Positions 20,263-32,040 of a stretch of DNA of 64,000 bases are shown piece after piece. The DNA is from Ligustrum vulgare (taxonomy: Eukaryota; Streptophyta; Magnoliopsida; Lamiales; Oleaceae). The translations under genes and the position numbers were made by a program. The stretch covers positions 20,776,139-20,840,138 of the forward strand of contig OY743168.1 of NCBI GenBank assembly GCA_963555705.1, read 5' to 3'. Within the stretch, counting starts at the first letter, position 1; each line of letters starts with the position of its first letter. Under the pieces are notes generated by a model that had not been told where the DNA came from, made no database searches, and saw only the letters and a program-made list of their open reading frames with translations.

Positions 20263-21532
20263 ATATATCCAACCACCCAGATTAAATACGACTCGCCTCC
20301 TACCATTGTCGGTGTTTGAATTGTTGTGCTCACCCTGGATCCCCATTTGAGACTTGTTCCACTCATGAAGTGACTTAACCTCTTCCTCATTTTTCTCCCC
20401 GCCCAAGTTTCCTCTTTCATCAATAAACAAACGCATCAAATTCAAAAGAGCTAACGAGTTAAAATCATAAAGAATCTCAAAAGGAGAAAATGCATTAGTA
20501 GAATGAACAATTTGATTATAAGCAAATCCAACAAAAGATTGACCTTGTTTCCTATTCTTTAGGTTACTCATAAGGTCAGTGCAAAAGAATTGTGTTAAAA
20601 CTTCATTAACCATCATGGTTTGGAAAGAAGAAATGGTTAAAACTAGAAATTTGGTTCTAAACCTCCCCCACAAAACCCCCAAAATGTGATTAATAAAATG
20701 TGTAATTATACCCAATAACATTTCCCTATGGATAACATGTAAATGCACTACCTCTTTAAAGAGAAGATTCGTTAAGTTGGTAGCATTATTGGATTCATGA
20801 CATGGAGTAAAATGTAACATTCTAACATTCCTACCAACATTCACAAAATTAGCTTCATTCCCTTTCTTTGACCTAAGTAAACCCAACATAAAATTCATAA
20901 AATTAGTAATCCAAGTTTTTCTCATGATGGGAAAATATGTATGGAATTCTTGGGGCAAAAACTTGCGCTTAGCCATTTTACAAGTTCAGCATTTACTACA
21001 AGTGCAAACATGTTTATCACCAACTTTCAAATTAGGCCAATAAAAACAATCACAAAATATGTCCAAGACCCCTTTGATTCCAAATTGCCCCCGCAAACAA
21101 CCAACAAGTGCTTCCTTCATTGACAACTCCCGTATAACACATTTAGGAACAAACATTCTAATATTTCCAAACAAATAATTGTCATGTTTATAGAATTCAT
21201 CAAAATTTCGCTCCCCACATGACCCAATAATGTGAAACAATTTTGGATTATTAGTTTGCAAGCCCATAACATAACCAAGATAAAATGAGTTGGCTAAGGA
21301 GGGTAGAAGAAAAATCATTTTCACATCAAAATGTTCGATTAATCCTCCCTTATGGGCTCCCTAAACTAGCAATTCCTATATGACAAATAGGCTCATCGAG
21401 CTTGTTTTCACAACATACGAAGTCATGCTTTTCTCCACAAAATAGGAAGCCATCATGCGTATGAAATTTATCAAGTACAACATTTTCACAAGCCAACAAT
21501 ATACTTGCCAAGTCTACATCAATGTCATACAA
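20191..21532 (-). pseudogene. Gypsy integrase remnant
   Basis: 21532-21350 gives the segment before the zinc finger (DKFHTHDGFLFCGEKHDFVC). 21324-20986 gives the H-H-C-C part ending FYWPNLKVGDKHVCTCSKC, and 20976-20191 the core end with FVGFAYNQIVHSTNAFSPFEILYDFNS. The C-terminal piece is RRVVFNLGGWIYFLLRR, close to the DWVWVHLRKER tail of plant Gypsy integrases. Stops and shifts separate the pieces. Confidence 0.8.
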
Positions 21533-21844
21533 TCCTCTAATTTATTCAAAGCACAATAATCTAGCATTCAAAGAATTGTTAGGAGCATACCTCCTAGATA
21601 TGGCATCGATTATCTCACTTGATTTACTTTGATTGTACTTGTTGCTGTAGGAAAATGTTTCCATGAACTTTTTCCAATCGGCATGCTATTGGAGTTCCTT
21701 GTTGCTATGATAAGTAGGCTTCACAATTTCCTGCAACAAAGAAGTAACCAAAGTAGGGAGGGAATTGTTAGAGTATTCAAGCGCAAAGAACATTTTAGAG
21801 TGATCTCTTCTCTCAATTTCTTTGGTGGCTCTTTTCACACCCTC

Positions 21845-22531
21845 TCATTTTTCTGATATAGGAACCTCAACCCTCGGCTTTTCTCTCGCCTCTCCTTTTT
21901 CTAGAGTCGTGGCTCCAACTCTCATTTTCTCACCTTTTTCTAGGGCCGTGGCCCCAACTCTCATGTCTTTTTCATTTTCTCTTACTTTTACCTCTTCAAC
22001 AAATTTTTCAATTGAATGTTCTTTTTCTTTCACCTTCTCATTTTCTTCTTCAAACTCCCTTTTGAGTTTCATTTGATCTTTGTACACTTCCTCCAAACTC
22101 AAAGGTAGGAGCACCACCTTTTTCCCATTCACTTGGAAGATATACCGATTCCTCTTGGTTTGATGTTTCACTTCCCTATCACGTTGCCAAGGTTTCTCCA
22201 AAATTATGTGAGTAGTGTACATGAGAACTGCATCACATAGCACTTGGTCACTATAGGTACCAATGTGAAAAGTAAGAAGAACTTGTTTACTTACCCTCTC
22301 CTCCACATAGTCACTCGACCTTTGCAACACATAAGACTTAGGATACTTTATAACCAATAGCCCCAATTTTGTCACCCTACTAGCACTCACCAAATTCGTG
22401 TCACTCTCCCCATCATTAATGAGACTAAATGGCTTATCACTCAGGCACCTAGTGTAGAAATTATATTCTCCATGTTCCTCCATCTGATTAGTATGAGCCA
22501 AAAATGTTTGTGGCCTTTCATTCAACTCCAA
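21845..22531 (-). pseudogene. Gypsy protease domain with acidic/basic repeat tail
   Basis: The frame reads LINDGESDTNLVSASRVTKL, the place of the usual IDGGSCTNVAS active-site block of this Gypsy group, here with changed residues. It continues SKQVLLTFHIGTYSDQVLCDAV, a changed GRPWQ block (EKPWQRDREVKHQ) and VLLPLSLEEVYKDQ. A Glu/Lys-rich tail follows with a tandem repeat RVGATALEKGEK / RVGATTLEKGEA. In full elements the tail leads to RT, which is absent. Confidence 0.8.
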
Positions 22532-22960
22532 CTATCCATTCTCAATATCTCTCCTCCCATGAGATGATGTAATGTTCATTTTCACACTATCAATTTTCCC
22601 ATCCATCTCATTTCTACTCATATCAAACCATTCTCCTACTCTTCTACCCATACTCCAACCTTGCTCACCATCCCAAACATCCCTTCTAATTTTCCTATTC
22701 AAACTCCCATTTTATTTTCTAATTCCATCACTATACACAATGTACCCAAAATTATGCCTCATCCTTCTTCTACCATCCCTATTTTCTTCATCAGTACTAG
22801 TTGATGTACTCCCCCCTCTGGTTCCTAAAATTTTCAACACACCCCCAATCTTCTCCATTTGTCTAGTCATGGTGGTTGAAAATTTTTGTAACAAGTACTT
22901 CAAATATTAAGTTAGAACATTGGAAATTGGCTCACTTTGAGCATTGAAATTGGACATGAT
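22532..22960 (-). pseudogene. Gypsy gag N-terminal remnant
   Basis: From ATG 22960 a frame starts MSNFNAQSEPISNVLT, meets one TAA, and continues LKYLLQKFSTTMTRQMEKIG. The rest, to 22532, is a short remnant; no zinc knuckle was found, so most of gag is deleted. Confidence 0.55.
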
Positions 22961-23659
22961 GTACAAGTGTGAAAGTGTTCTCACAAGAATATTTTACTCG
23001 TGTTTCACTCAAATTTTGGCTTTTACCCTCTAATGAGCTCACAACTCTTGCCTTTTTCCGCTCAAAATTCCCTTTTTCAAGTTCTCCAAGGAAGGTAATC
23101 AACTAAACCAATAAGTATAATTCTTTTGAAGTTAAGAAATTACAAAAAAGAAGAAGGAACTTAGAAGCAAAGTAGACACAATAGCAAGGGGAATTTCCTT
23201 ACTTGCTATACTCACAAGGAACAAGTGATATGTGGGAAAAAATGTCAAGAATATAACTTCAACAATTGGGAATGAACAAACACAAGTAATTGACAAGGCA
23301 CAAATGTAGAACAATAAGTACAAAGAGTGTAATTTTTCAATGAGGCAATTTATAAAATACTTTGAAATCAATCTCTGAATGACCTTGAATGGGTATAATA
23401 TGGATATATGAAAGCCCCGTAACAACCCAAATGGAACAAGGAAGGAATGATCAAGAATATTCAATGTATGGAGCAAGTAATATATGAGATAAAATATTGA
23501 GAACACAATTTCAACAAGGGAATTGGATAGCCACAAGTAATTAGCAATATATGAGTATTAAACAACATAGCATTAATAGAGTATTTTTCAGTTAGGCATT
23601 TTATCAAATACTTTGGGTACACACTGTGGATAGTGTATATTTTGTAGTGTATGAACAAT

Positions 23660-23950
23660 GAAATTCTCCCAACAAACTCACAATCAATATACCAAATATA
23701 TGAAATTAACAAATAACTCAAGAACATAGAATTTTTCCAATTTTTTTTTTTTGATTTTGTTTTGTTTTTTGTTTTTGTTTTTTTTAATAACAAGAACAAC
23801 AATGGAATTCTCCCAACAAACTCACAATCAATATACCAAATATATGAAATTAACAAATAACTCAAGAACATAGAATTTTTCCATTTTTTTTTTTTTGATT
23901 TTGTTTTGTTTTTTGTTTTTTTGTTTTTTTTAATAACAAGAACAACAAGA
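23660..23950. repeat. Tandem duplication of about 145 bp with T-rich tail
   Basis: The block gaattctcccaacaaactca ... ttttgttttttttaataacaagaacaac occurs twice in a row (about 23660-23796 and 23802-23946), nearly identical, each with a poly-T/TG tract. It lies in the Gypsy leader. Confidence 0.85.
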
Positions 23951-23980
23951 AATGTAAATGATAGGTTTACCAAATTAGAG

Positions 23981-23998
23981 CCAAGTTCTAATACCAAA
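23981..23998 (-). other. Primer-binding site of the Gypsy element
   Basis: Directly inside the LTR the minus strand reads TTTGGTATTAGAACTTGG, a diverged initiator-tRNA-Met complement. Confidence 0.7.
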
Positions 23999-24749
23999 TG
24001 ATGACAACCCCCTTGGTATATTGACCAAGATTTCCCAAAACTATTTGAAATCATCCCAAGAAAGCTAAAATGGTAAAATGAGAGATAAAACACCTTAACC
24101 CAAGTTTAAATCTAACCCAAAATTCATTAGTTAAATAACCAAGCTCAATGGGTATCAACTAAATAAATTTCAAGATGGTGAAAATAAACTACAATACGAG
24201 AATAAATAAACTCAAGATGTAGTTGATTAATTTTCAAAGAGATACAAGAGTAATAAGGGTTTTACCTCAACCCAAAAGGAGTCTCTCCAAGACCATTGTC
24301 ATGAACATCCAAGTTTTTTTTTTAGGGTTTGAAGGAGAAATGTTATTTATGGTACAAAATTTGGGGAAAGGAAATAAATTGGAAAATTGCATGAAAAATC
24401 CCTGTTTTCAAATTCAGCGTGTTTCGGTCGATCGGTGTGGTCGATCGAACTATTTTCGAACGATCACATGATCGATCGAAAGGACACTTTCAGTTGAACA
24501 TAGATCAGCCGAAACTGATTGAGGCTATCTCCAAAATTCTCTGCAGACTTTCGGTCAACCGTAAGAATTTTCAATCGATCGAAATTGGCTTAGTCCAATT
24601 TCTCAACTCTCTTCATGTCTTAGTTTCCAACTTGATTCTTAACTTATTCACTTTGTTTAGCCTCTAATCTTGAACATCTCCGGCATCGGGTCTCGTCATG
24701 GGGTCCCACCGGCACGTGCATCGAGATTTGATTTTTTCGGGTCACATCA
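23999..24749 (-). repeat. 5' LTR of the Gypsy element (751 bp)
   Basis: Plus-strand ends TGATGACAACCCCC and GGGTCACATCA form the TG...CA termini. Inside, between about 24420 and 24590, are four copies of CGATCG-type palindromes. No partner LTR is present. Confidence 0.7.
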
Positions 24750-25109
24750 ATTTCTTTATTAGGAAATATTTATTTTTTTTGTTTACTAACATACCCTTAT
24801 ATATTACTTTCAATAATAATAATTTTAATCCTTAAATAAGGATAATTTGAGAATTTTTTTTACAAAAATTACATTTTCAATAATATTAAATATGTTTTAT
24901 TAATCTGTGTAAAAAGTTAAACAAACTTATATAAATGAGACGAAAAGAGTATATCTCACGGATCACTAGAATAACTGAATCTTCCTAAGAAACTCAACCA
25001 CACCACAATTGAAAGAATTACCCAATGCTCTTATTTCAAAATAAAGTGGTATTTGGTACGTTTGGAACCAACATCAAGAATTGTAAATCATTCTAGAATG
25101 AAACCATTG
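24750..25109. other. Intergenic, no gene seen
   Basis: AT-rich; no frame or element boundary recognised. Confidence 0.6.
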
Positions 25110-25208
25110 ATCAAAATCAATGGTTGAGATTAACTCATAATAAACACAAATCCGGGTCAAGCTTTCTTTTCCAATAATGGACTAATGCCAAGTGTAATCA
25201 ACTTACCT

Positions 25209-26050
25209 AGGGATGCAAATTGTATTGTATTTGCATTACAGTTAATAATATAAAATTTTAAAAAATAAGTTATTGAACAATAAGTAATATTAAGATATTA
25301 TTAACATGAGATTTAACATATAACTAACCGGTAACATTTTTATTTAATAAAAAAAAAAAGAGAGATAGAATAACACTTCAATTTTAGCATACGATTTAAG
25401 TTAGGTAAATTATTGGTGAAAAATATTTTACACATTAGATATAATAAAAAGTTCAGACGAAATCAAAAGTTCAAAATGTGTTGTTGGTTGTAATATCACA
25501 AAGTTTGCTTTACTTATTCACCGTTTGTGTGATCATAACATTTGAATTTTGGAACATGACATTGTTTGTTTACTAGAAAGATTTTTGAATCTAAAATGTT
25601 AAATCTACATGAAGTTCTAGGTAGAAAAAATGCAAGAATTGTAGCATTGTTTTCCTTGTTAACTTTTATTTTATTGGATCGTGATGAAAAAACTTATATT
25701 AAATTTATTTATAGATGTTTTGTTGTTATTTTATTATCTTTTGTTGTTTGTAACTTTAATTATATAGTTTTTAACTACATGAAATTCTGAACTCATTTAA
25801 TTTCACATTCAATTCTCAAAATTTTTATTTTGTTTTTTATATACTTAAAATTATTATAAATCTTGATAAAAATATTAATATTGGAAATTGTCAAAAAATT
25901 TTGAAACTTCCGAATTTTGGTTTGGAATGAAGTTTGTGTATTTCGAACATTTTTGGAACGGGATTTGGAATAACATTATGATTCCGAAATTTTTCGGAAT
26001 GGAACATGAGACACTGTTTTCAATTCATTCACTCCGAAGAATACCCTTGA
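25209..26050. mobile_element. hAT-type insertion (842 bp) in a dispersed repeat
   Basis: The 8-bp ACTTACCT is present on both sides (25201-25208 and 26051-26058), and the related repeat at 16385-16526 carries a single ACTTACCT, so the boundaries are exact. The ends AGGGATGCAAATTG and (inverted) TCAAGGGTATTCTT are weakly similar only. Near the right end are GGAATGGAACATG-type repeats. No transposase frame. The 8-bp duplication suggests hAT; the poor ends leave the superfamily open. Confidence 0.75.
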
Positions 26051-26100
26051 ACTTACCTCATCCTATATTGTAAAAAAGGTTGGTAAGACATACTAATCAA

Positions 26101-27239
26101 CAGTTTTCTCAAATTTTTATGTAGTAGTTATTCTTTGTGAATCAACGATCACCTGGTTAACTAGTTTTTTTTTTTTTTTTTTTTTTACATTACTATAGGA
26201 CCCACAAAAATTAGACGGTTTTTTTTTTTTTTTTGTTCAGGCTCATTTGTGTGTTCGTCATTTTCACACATGCTACCGTGCATGACTTTGCTTGTGGTTT
26301 GCTTATGTGCTTTGAGTAATTTTGCAAGGTATTCAATACAATCCGGTTTAAAATACCAAAAGGTGGCACTGGGGGATGTATCTGATTTATATGTAGCCTT
26401 TTTCAGATCGAGATAGTTTGTAATGTTGTGGGAGTATGTCATTGCCTAATTTGGTCAAGTTTAGACATCCTTTGAATGATGATCACAATCTCATACCCTA
26501 AGAAGCAAAAAGGAAAGTTGATAATGTGAAATGGATGTAGCCATTGGACCCTTTCTTCTTTATGATTTGCTGAAGGGATTGCTGGAACTGGAATTACGTG
26601 ACAGAATGTGTAGCTCAATGTAATCTTTGTCCATGTGCTTGGTTGAAATGTGAAATTGAAAATTTTCACATTTAGTCAATGTCAGTAGCAAACCTTAATT
26701 TGGCAAGTCGGTTGCCGAAGTTGATCGATAAAAGCCACGTTTTTTCTCTTTCAAAAATAATATTCATTTATTGACTTGATCAGTATTAGAGAGCATACGA
26801 TCGTGATCTCCCTTACCTTCGCTCGATGTTCCTATTGATATGTGATCTCCAAATTGGAAGCTTTCATACTTGAAGGGCCTAATTGACAATCATCTTAAAG
26901 TTGGAGGACTTAAAGGTGCAATTATTGTTATTATGCTTTTATTGTGGACCATTGATCAATATTCTATGGTTGAGATTAAGTTGACAATTAATATATTCTT
27001 TGCTTGGATTCATTTGGCATAATGGAATGGATTAGCCCTCTCCCTCTCCTCTCTTGTGAAATCCACCCGGATTTTCTCTATTTGAGTTCTTGCATCATGT
27101 AGTAAAATACTTTATAACATAATTGAGTCATTGTATAGGTTAATTGAAAGTGCTATTGTGTAGTATTTAGTGTAGTGATATTGTAGTGAATTGGGGTGTG
27201 ATTTGGTAATTCCTTGAGAAGGAATTGACGCACGGTTTG
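26101..27239. other. Intergenic, poly-T tracts and unrecognised short frames
   Basis: Two T runs lie at 26166-26187 and 26219-26235. On the minus strand frames 26669-26439 and 26442-26185 adjoin; the second reads SPSATFWYFKPDCIEYLAKL. I do not recognise either and see no splice or start context that supports a gene. Confidence 0.4.
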
Positions 27240-27640
27240 CGTGCGAGAATCTTGTAATATCGAAACTCTTATTGAATGGTTTGGCTAATGGAACGGGCTC
27301 GGTCCGGAGCCCCCCCAGATGTAGATGCGATTGGCACTGAACTGGATCACCGAGATTTGATGTTCTTTGTTCTTGTTGCAATCCTTGATTATTATTTCTT
27401 TATGTTATCCGCGATTATAACAAAATTGAATGCGAAATTCCAAACTGTGCCTTTAACATTTGTTCCATTATACATGTATCATGCATGTAAAGAATGTAAA
27501 GGGGTGGAAATCTATTTTTTCTTGGAGTTCTTACCAAAATGTGGTTATCGATATAGTTTAATTGTTAGGGTAATTGTATATAAATCACTAATTCTATTAA
27601 CCACACCACATTATATATACATTTTTATTAAAAAAACATG
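27240..27640 (+). repeat. LTR-like fragment
   Basis: The stretch with ggctcggtccggagccccc, cagatgtagatgcgattggc and actggatcaccgag resembles the R-U5 part of plant Copia LTRs, where a conserved GGATGTAGGC-type and CCGAACTGG-type string is common. The 121-codon frame over it is probably not a gene. Ends not defined. Confidence 0.35.
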
Positions 27641-27703
27641 AATTTTATAATTACACCACATTCGTTTTACAAATATGACATTCACCGAATAAAATGAAAA
27701 CAA

Positions 27704-28860
27704 GACAAGATACACCACAGAACAAGGGCTTTGTCAGCGACCGGGGAGGGGGGGGGGGATTCCTTACTAAGATTGAGGTCAGTGCCGGCCCTGGGGGGAG
27801 GCTACTAAGGCAAGTGCCTTGGGCCACCAATTTTTTAGGGCCTCCAAAAAAGTAAAAAAAAAATAAAAAAAAAATTAGCCCACTGATGTATGTCGCAATG
27901 TACCAAAATAATAAATAATTCCTTACTCGCTAAATATTAATTTATATTGTAGTAGCGAGAGTAAGACTAATTTTAGTTGTTTGATCAATTAAAATGGAAT
28001 GGGGGTTTGTTATTTGAAATTGCTTGAATAAAAAAATATGCATAAAATAAATAATTAAATATGACTAGAGAAATAATATGAGAAGAAATCTTGTTCTCGG
28101 GTTCGGTTGTGCCCTTAATTAATGTTATATTTTTCCTTGTAACGTGTTTCTATTCCTAGTTCAATTATCAATCATAAATAATCAACAAACTCTGATTATC
28201 TAAATTCTTCCTTATGTGTATTGATTTAAAACAAGCTCTTCGAACCAATTCTATTTACGGACAATCCTAAACAAGCTCTTAGGATTTAATGCACGACTAG
28301 TATGAAATTCTAGAAGAATAGATTGAATTGGATCGTTAATTACACAAACTCGAATTAATCAATCAAAGTTGAATTATTACTAAACCTGCACGAGATTTAT
28401 TTGCTACTAAAGTAAAGATTCATTGACAATAGCGTGAAGGTTTCATCTCTTCTCTCTTCTCTCTTTTTATTTTTTCATGAGCAGTTATTATTTTTAACTG
28501 GGTACGTGTGTAACATGTCCCTCAATTTGTTGACAAGAATCCTTAGCCAGACACATGTAATCTATATTGATAAATTTTAATGTTCATTTAAATATGTATA
28601 AGTTTTGTTAAGTTTTATTCAATTATATCTTATATTCTAGTGAAACATGTCCCATTATTTTTAAGGATTGCTACATAACACATTTACCAAAAAAAAAAAA
28701 ATTTAAGGGCCTCAAAATAATAAGTCGTCTTGGGTCTCTGTATTCTCAGGGCCGGCCCTGATTGAGGTCTTGGGTTCGATTCTTCTGAAGGGATTAGAGT
28801 GGGTTTGTAGTTGTATTTATGAATTTGTCAAAAAAAAAAAAAAAGACACGATACATCACA
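27704..28860 (+). mobile_element. tRNA-derived SINE interrupted by a hAT element
   Basis: Flanking repeats GACAAGATACACCACA (27704-27719) and GACACGATACATCACA (28845-28860) match at 14 of 16 positions, as a retroposon target duplication. Removing the inserted hAT element leaves about 136 bp with a pol III B-box-like GGTTCGATTCT (28773-28783) and a poly-A tail (28830-28844). The A box is less clear. Confidence 0.6.
27780..28760. mobile_element. Non-autonomous hAT element (981 bp)
   Basis: Termini CAGTGCCGGCCCTG and (inverted right end) CAGGGCCGGCCCTG differ at one base; both contain the palindrome GGCCGGCC context. The 8-bp ATTGAGGT at 27772-27779 and 28761-28768 is a perfect target duplication. 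No transposase frame; inside is AT-rich with poly-A tracts. Confidence 0.92.
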
Positions 28861-29005
28861 ATTAGATTTATGGAGACATCTTCCATCTTGAGACACCACA
28901 ATATATTGAATTTCGTCGAATATTTTTTCCTAAAATATTCTTCATTTACTTTCACACAAGCGTTTGAACTAATTTAAGGCTTTAGTTTATGGAACCTTTG
29001 TACGG

Positions 29006-29296
29006 TCAATTCATTATTATTGGATAATTCATCTTTGACTTAGAATAGTTGGTGGTGGCTGCATCAAATTTGCTAGACACTACGGCACTGATGCTGGTTT
29101 CCTTATTTGTTAAAACAAACAGGCCACTGAGATTAACATGTAGTAATAATGACTTGTTTTTTCCGGTGGAAGAATATTTAGCGATCTTGGATGGGCTTTC
29201 ACATTCAAGCAAGTCTCCAAAAAATGTCAAACATATTACGGTAAGAATAGATAAAATAGCAACCGTGCCGAACAAGAATTCCAGGATTTTTTTCAA
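29006..29296 (-). other. Unrecognised 96-codon open frame with hydrophobic N-terminus
   Basis: The frame opens at a TTG and not an ATG. It reads FLFGTVAILSILTVICLTFFGDL, which looks like a signal peptide or membrane anchor, then a Ser/Lys-rich part. No ATG lies upstream in frame, so it could only be a later exon or chance. Confidence 0.2.
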
Positions 29297-29637
29297 AGAA
29301 ATAATACATATATAATTTAGAATTTAAGATTTGTTGTGTAAATAAGAATAAAGAAGAAAAATTAATATAATTGGATGATTATGTAAATCAATTTACACGT
29401 GACCAAATTATTAAATATGAAAAAGGTGGTGTGGTTATCATATAATTATCATTATTCTTATGTGGTGAAATTAATTATGATTATTTCAGGTTATATATGT
29501 ACCAGTATAACCTATAAACATATATGAAATTTAACTTTGATTAGTAGAATAAAAACCGGCAATCTGTTAAATATATTTTGCACTTTGTATGGAGGAATAT
29601 ATTTTCTCTAAAGATTTGAGAAGGGGATAAAATGAAA

Positions 29638-29645
29638 TGTTGAGA

Positions 29646-29678
<33 letters not shown>

Positions 29679-29718
29679 ACCTTAATCTGGCGCCTTAGAC
29701 CAACTCGGCCATCTCAAC
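29638..29718 (-). tRNA. tRNA-Leu(AAG)
   Basis: The minus strand folds as a class II tRNA: acceptor GTTGAGA/TCTCAAC, D arm TGGCCGAGTTGGTCTAAGGC, anticodon stem CCAGA/TCTGG with loop TTAAGGT (anticodon AAG), a long variable arm, T arm GTGGGTTCAAATCCCAC and discriminator A. The long variable arm and A73 fit leucine. There is no intron. Plastid tRNA-Leu genes have other anticodons, so this is a nuclear gene. A TTTT pol III stop lies shortly downstream on the minus strand. Confidence 0.97.
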
Positions 29719-29759
29719 GGTTTGATGTTGAGTGAATAATAATAGAATTATTTACTGTA

Positions 29760-31789
29760 TTTTCATAGTTTGTTAGCCGGATTTTCTTCTGGTCTCAAAC
29801 ACGTCAATGAGTTGACACGATGAGGATTTGTATTCAGACGTGATTTTATTTATTTATTTATTTTTGATACTTAACACTTAACAGACTTAAGAATACATAC
29901 ATATATATATATATATTACTTACGAGTAATGAATTAGCCCACAAGAATATGATATAAAGCGATGAAGTAGGAGGAATTGAAAATAGAAGATCGAATGTTT
30001 AAATCTTGGTTCTTGGAAGGCAATATTTAAATGTTGAAAGACAAATGTTACATGAAAGCTGAGTTATGATGCGTCTTATCACCCTTTCGAAGTCCCGTTT
30101 GCATGACTTAAAAGGATTTATGGAGAGGAAAATCGTTACCCGAATATCTATTCCAAGTGTGCATATATTGTATTTGCATTCGAATTTACTTAGAAAATGA
30201 GTCAGTGCATTGTGCACTCCTCCAAGATTAATGGAATGAAACTTGGATAGTTGAGTTATCCAAAATAATAAATAAAAAAATAATACCTATCATTGAAATG
30301 AAGGAGAACAAAAATAATAAATACGTGTCTTCAATACGAGAACAACATCTTAAGGAAATGGTTACTAAAATCCCGTAAGCAGAAGGACGAAAATGTTTCC
30401 ATTCTATCTCATTAAGCCGTAATTCAAGCTTGGCCAACTCAATTAATGCCCAACTTAAATTACACAATCATCTTCTTGAAATAGTATTTTTATTTTTCAA
30501 ATATTTCCACATGATGCCATCATAACCTTTCTACGCTTGAAAATTAAATTATCAACTTTTTTGGGCATATGAATACTTAAATAAATAATAATAAATATTA
30601 TAAAGTCAAGAAAGTTAAGTGTACAAATAGTATCATTAATATGTCAACTCAACCATTTATGAATTTTTTTTACACGTAATGAGCTTTGCCGTTGATAATG
30701 TGGATATAATATATACTTGAGACACATATTGAATACAATTTATATAAATAAATAAAATTGTCCAGCCTAGTATACTAAGACTTTTAGGAGAGATAATTTA
30801 GCACAATATGTTTAGTTACTTATCTAGTTCTATTATTAAAATAAAATCGTTCTTTGTCCTCCGAATCATGTCCTATCATTCATCTTTCTTTTATGTTACA
30901 TTTATCCATTTTCTTTGGTAAAAGTGACATGGAGTAGCTATTTAATTCTTTTGTTATTGGTTTCAGGCAGACCCAATGAATTTATTTAATTGTTTTATTT
31001 TATTGACATTTGTTTGTTAAAAAGAAGGTGCACCAATTGAGCAAGACTTGTGACATAGTCAATAAAGAATTCATAGCTTTCTGAAAAATAAAAACGTAGC
31101 ACTAAATCATGGTAATTTCCATACAACAGACAAGAATTAAAGTTTCTCTTTAAAAAATAAAAAGAGCAAAAGAGCAAAAATGGTCCATTATTTTATTTAA
31201 CATAAACATTAATAGATTGTTGGAAATATGTTCATCAAAGAGCTGGCAATATTTATTACAGAGAGATGGACAACTCTACGCAAAGACTTGTAATGACTGG
31301 ACTTGATATTAAAACTTGGCCATATTTTCTTCCACAAATTTCATAATCCTAATAATTTAATTACCATATTGTATGCTACCACGAGAATTTGGTATGCATT
31401 TTCTTGCCGCATCATTTTTTTTTTTTTTTTTTGGGTGGGGGTGGGGGATATTTGAGTGAATTCAATGTTTAAAATTCTTTAGTTTCCTAATTCATCGAAA
31501 ATGGTAAAGAGATATAAGAATGCTATCATTATGCTATATGACAATCGGTGTTCATCTTATGCTAAATAACGATTATATGACATTAAATAATTGGTAGATA
31601 ACAAATTTAATTCAAGTTTGAGACCAATCATAAATTTTTTAGCAACGAATTGATATTACATGTCATTGTTGCTGATTAAATCATTTCTCAACTATGCTAT
31701 GAATGAATAAGTGGAAAATGAATTAATTCTTTATTGGTTGTATAATACTGTCTAGGAATGCATATCAAATAGGGTTGGTTCTTTGCAAA
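29760..31789. other. AT-rich intergenic DNA, no gene seen
   Basis: Short frames only, none with a recognised motif; scattered TA repeats (29899-29918). Confidence 0.6.
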
Positions 31790-32040
31790 ATATTTCCAGT
31801 GGGTCATTGAGCATCAAATGTTTAGTACATTTTATAAGTTCAGAAACTAACGAGGAAACTTTTGAACTCTGTGATTACGTGAAAATCTTTTGCAAAGTTC
31901 AATGACCAATTAGGTAAGTAAAGTTCAGTAACTAATGAGAAATCTTTTGAAGTTTAGTGACCGCCTGAAAACCTTGTCCAAAGTTCAATGGCTCCCTAAA
32001 AACTTTATGCAAAGTATAATGGTCAATTTGATAATTAATA
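31790..32040. repeat. AAGTTCAGTGA-type repeat cluster
   Basis: Several diverged copies of caaagttcaatgaccaatt and gaaacttttgaa follow each other. They are related to the element at 32547-32841, but inverted ends are not complete here. Confidence 0.55.

Larger units (their letters stand above)
20191..24749 (-). mobile_element. Gypsy retrotransposon, 5' LTR present, RT and 3' LTR missing
   Basis: Minus-strand order: 5' LTR 24749-23999, tRNA-Met-type primer site, leader, gag remnant, protease (22531-21845), then directly the integrase zinc part (21532-20986) and core (20976-20191). Reverse transcriptase and RNase H, which should sit between protease and integrase, are missing. The 3' end is replaced by the repeat at 19546-20262. 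Confidence 0.85.

Noticed and set aside
27276..27641. 121-codon plus-strand gene
   Set aside because: The first part is LTR-like sequence and the second is AT-rich; no homologue or splice context is apparent.
29006..29296. Secreted peptide gene
   Set aside because: Signal-peptide-like start, but it opens at TTG with no in-frame ATG or clear acceptor; kept only as an unrecognised frame.
29639..29718. tRNA-Leu with anticodon TAA (plastid-type)
   Set aside because: With the 5-bp stem CCAGA/TCTGG the seven-base loop is TTAAGGT, which places AAG at 34-36; there is no intron as in plastid trnL-UAA.
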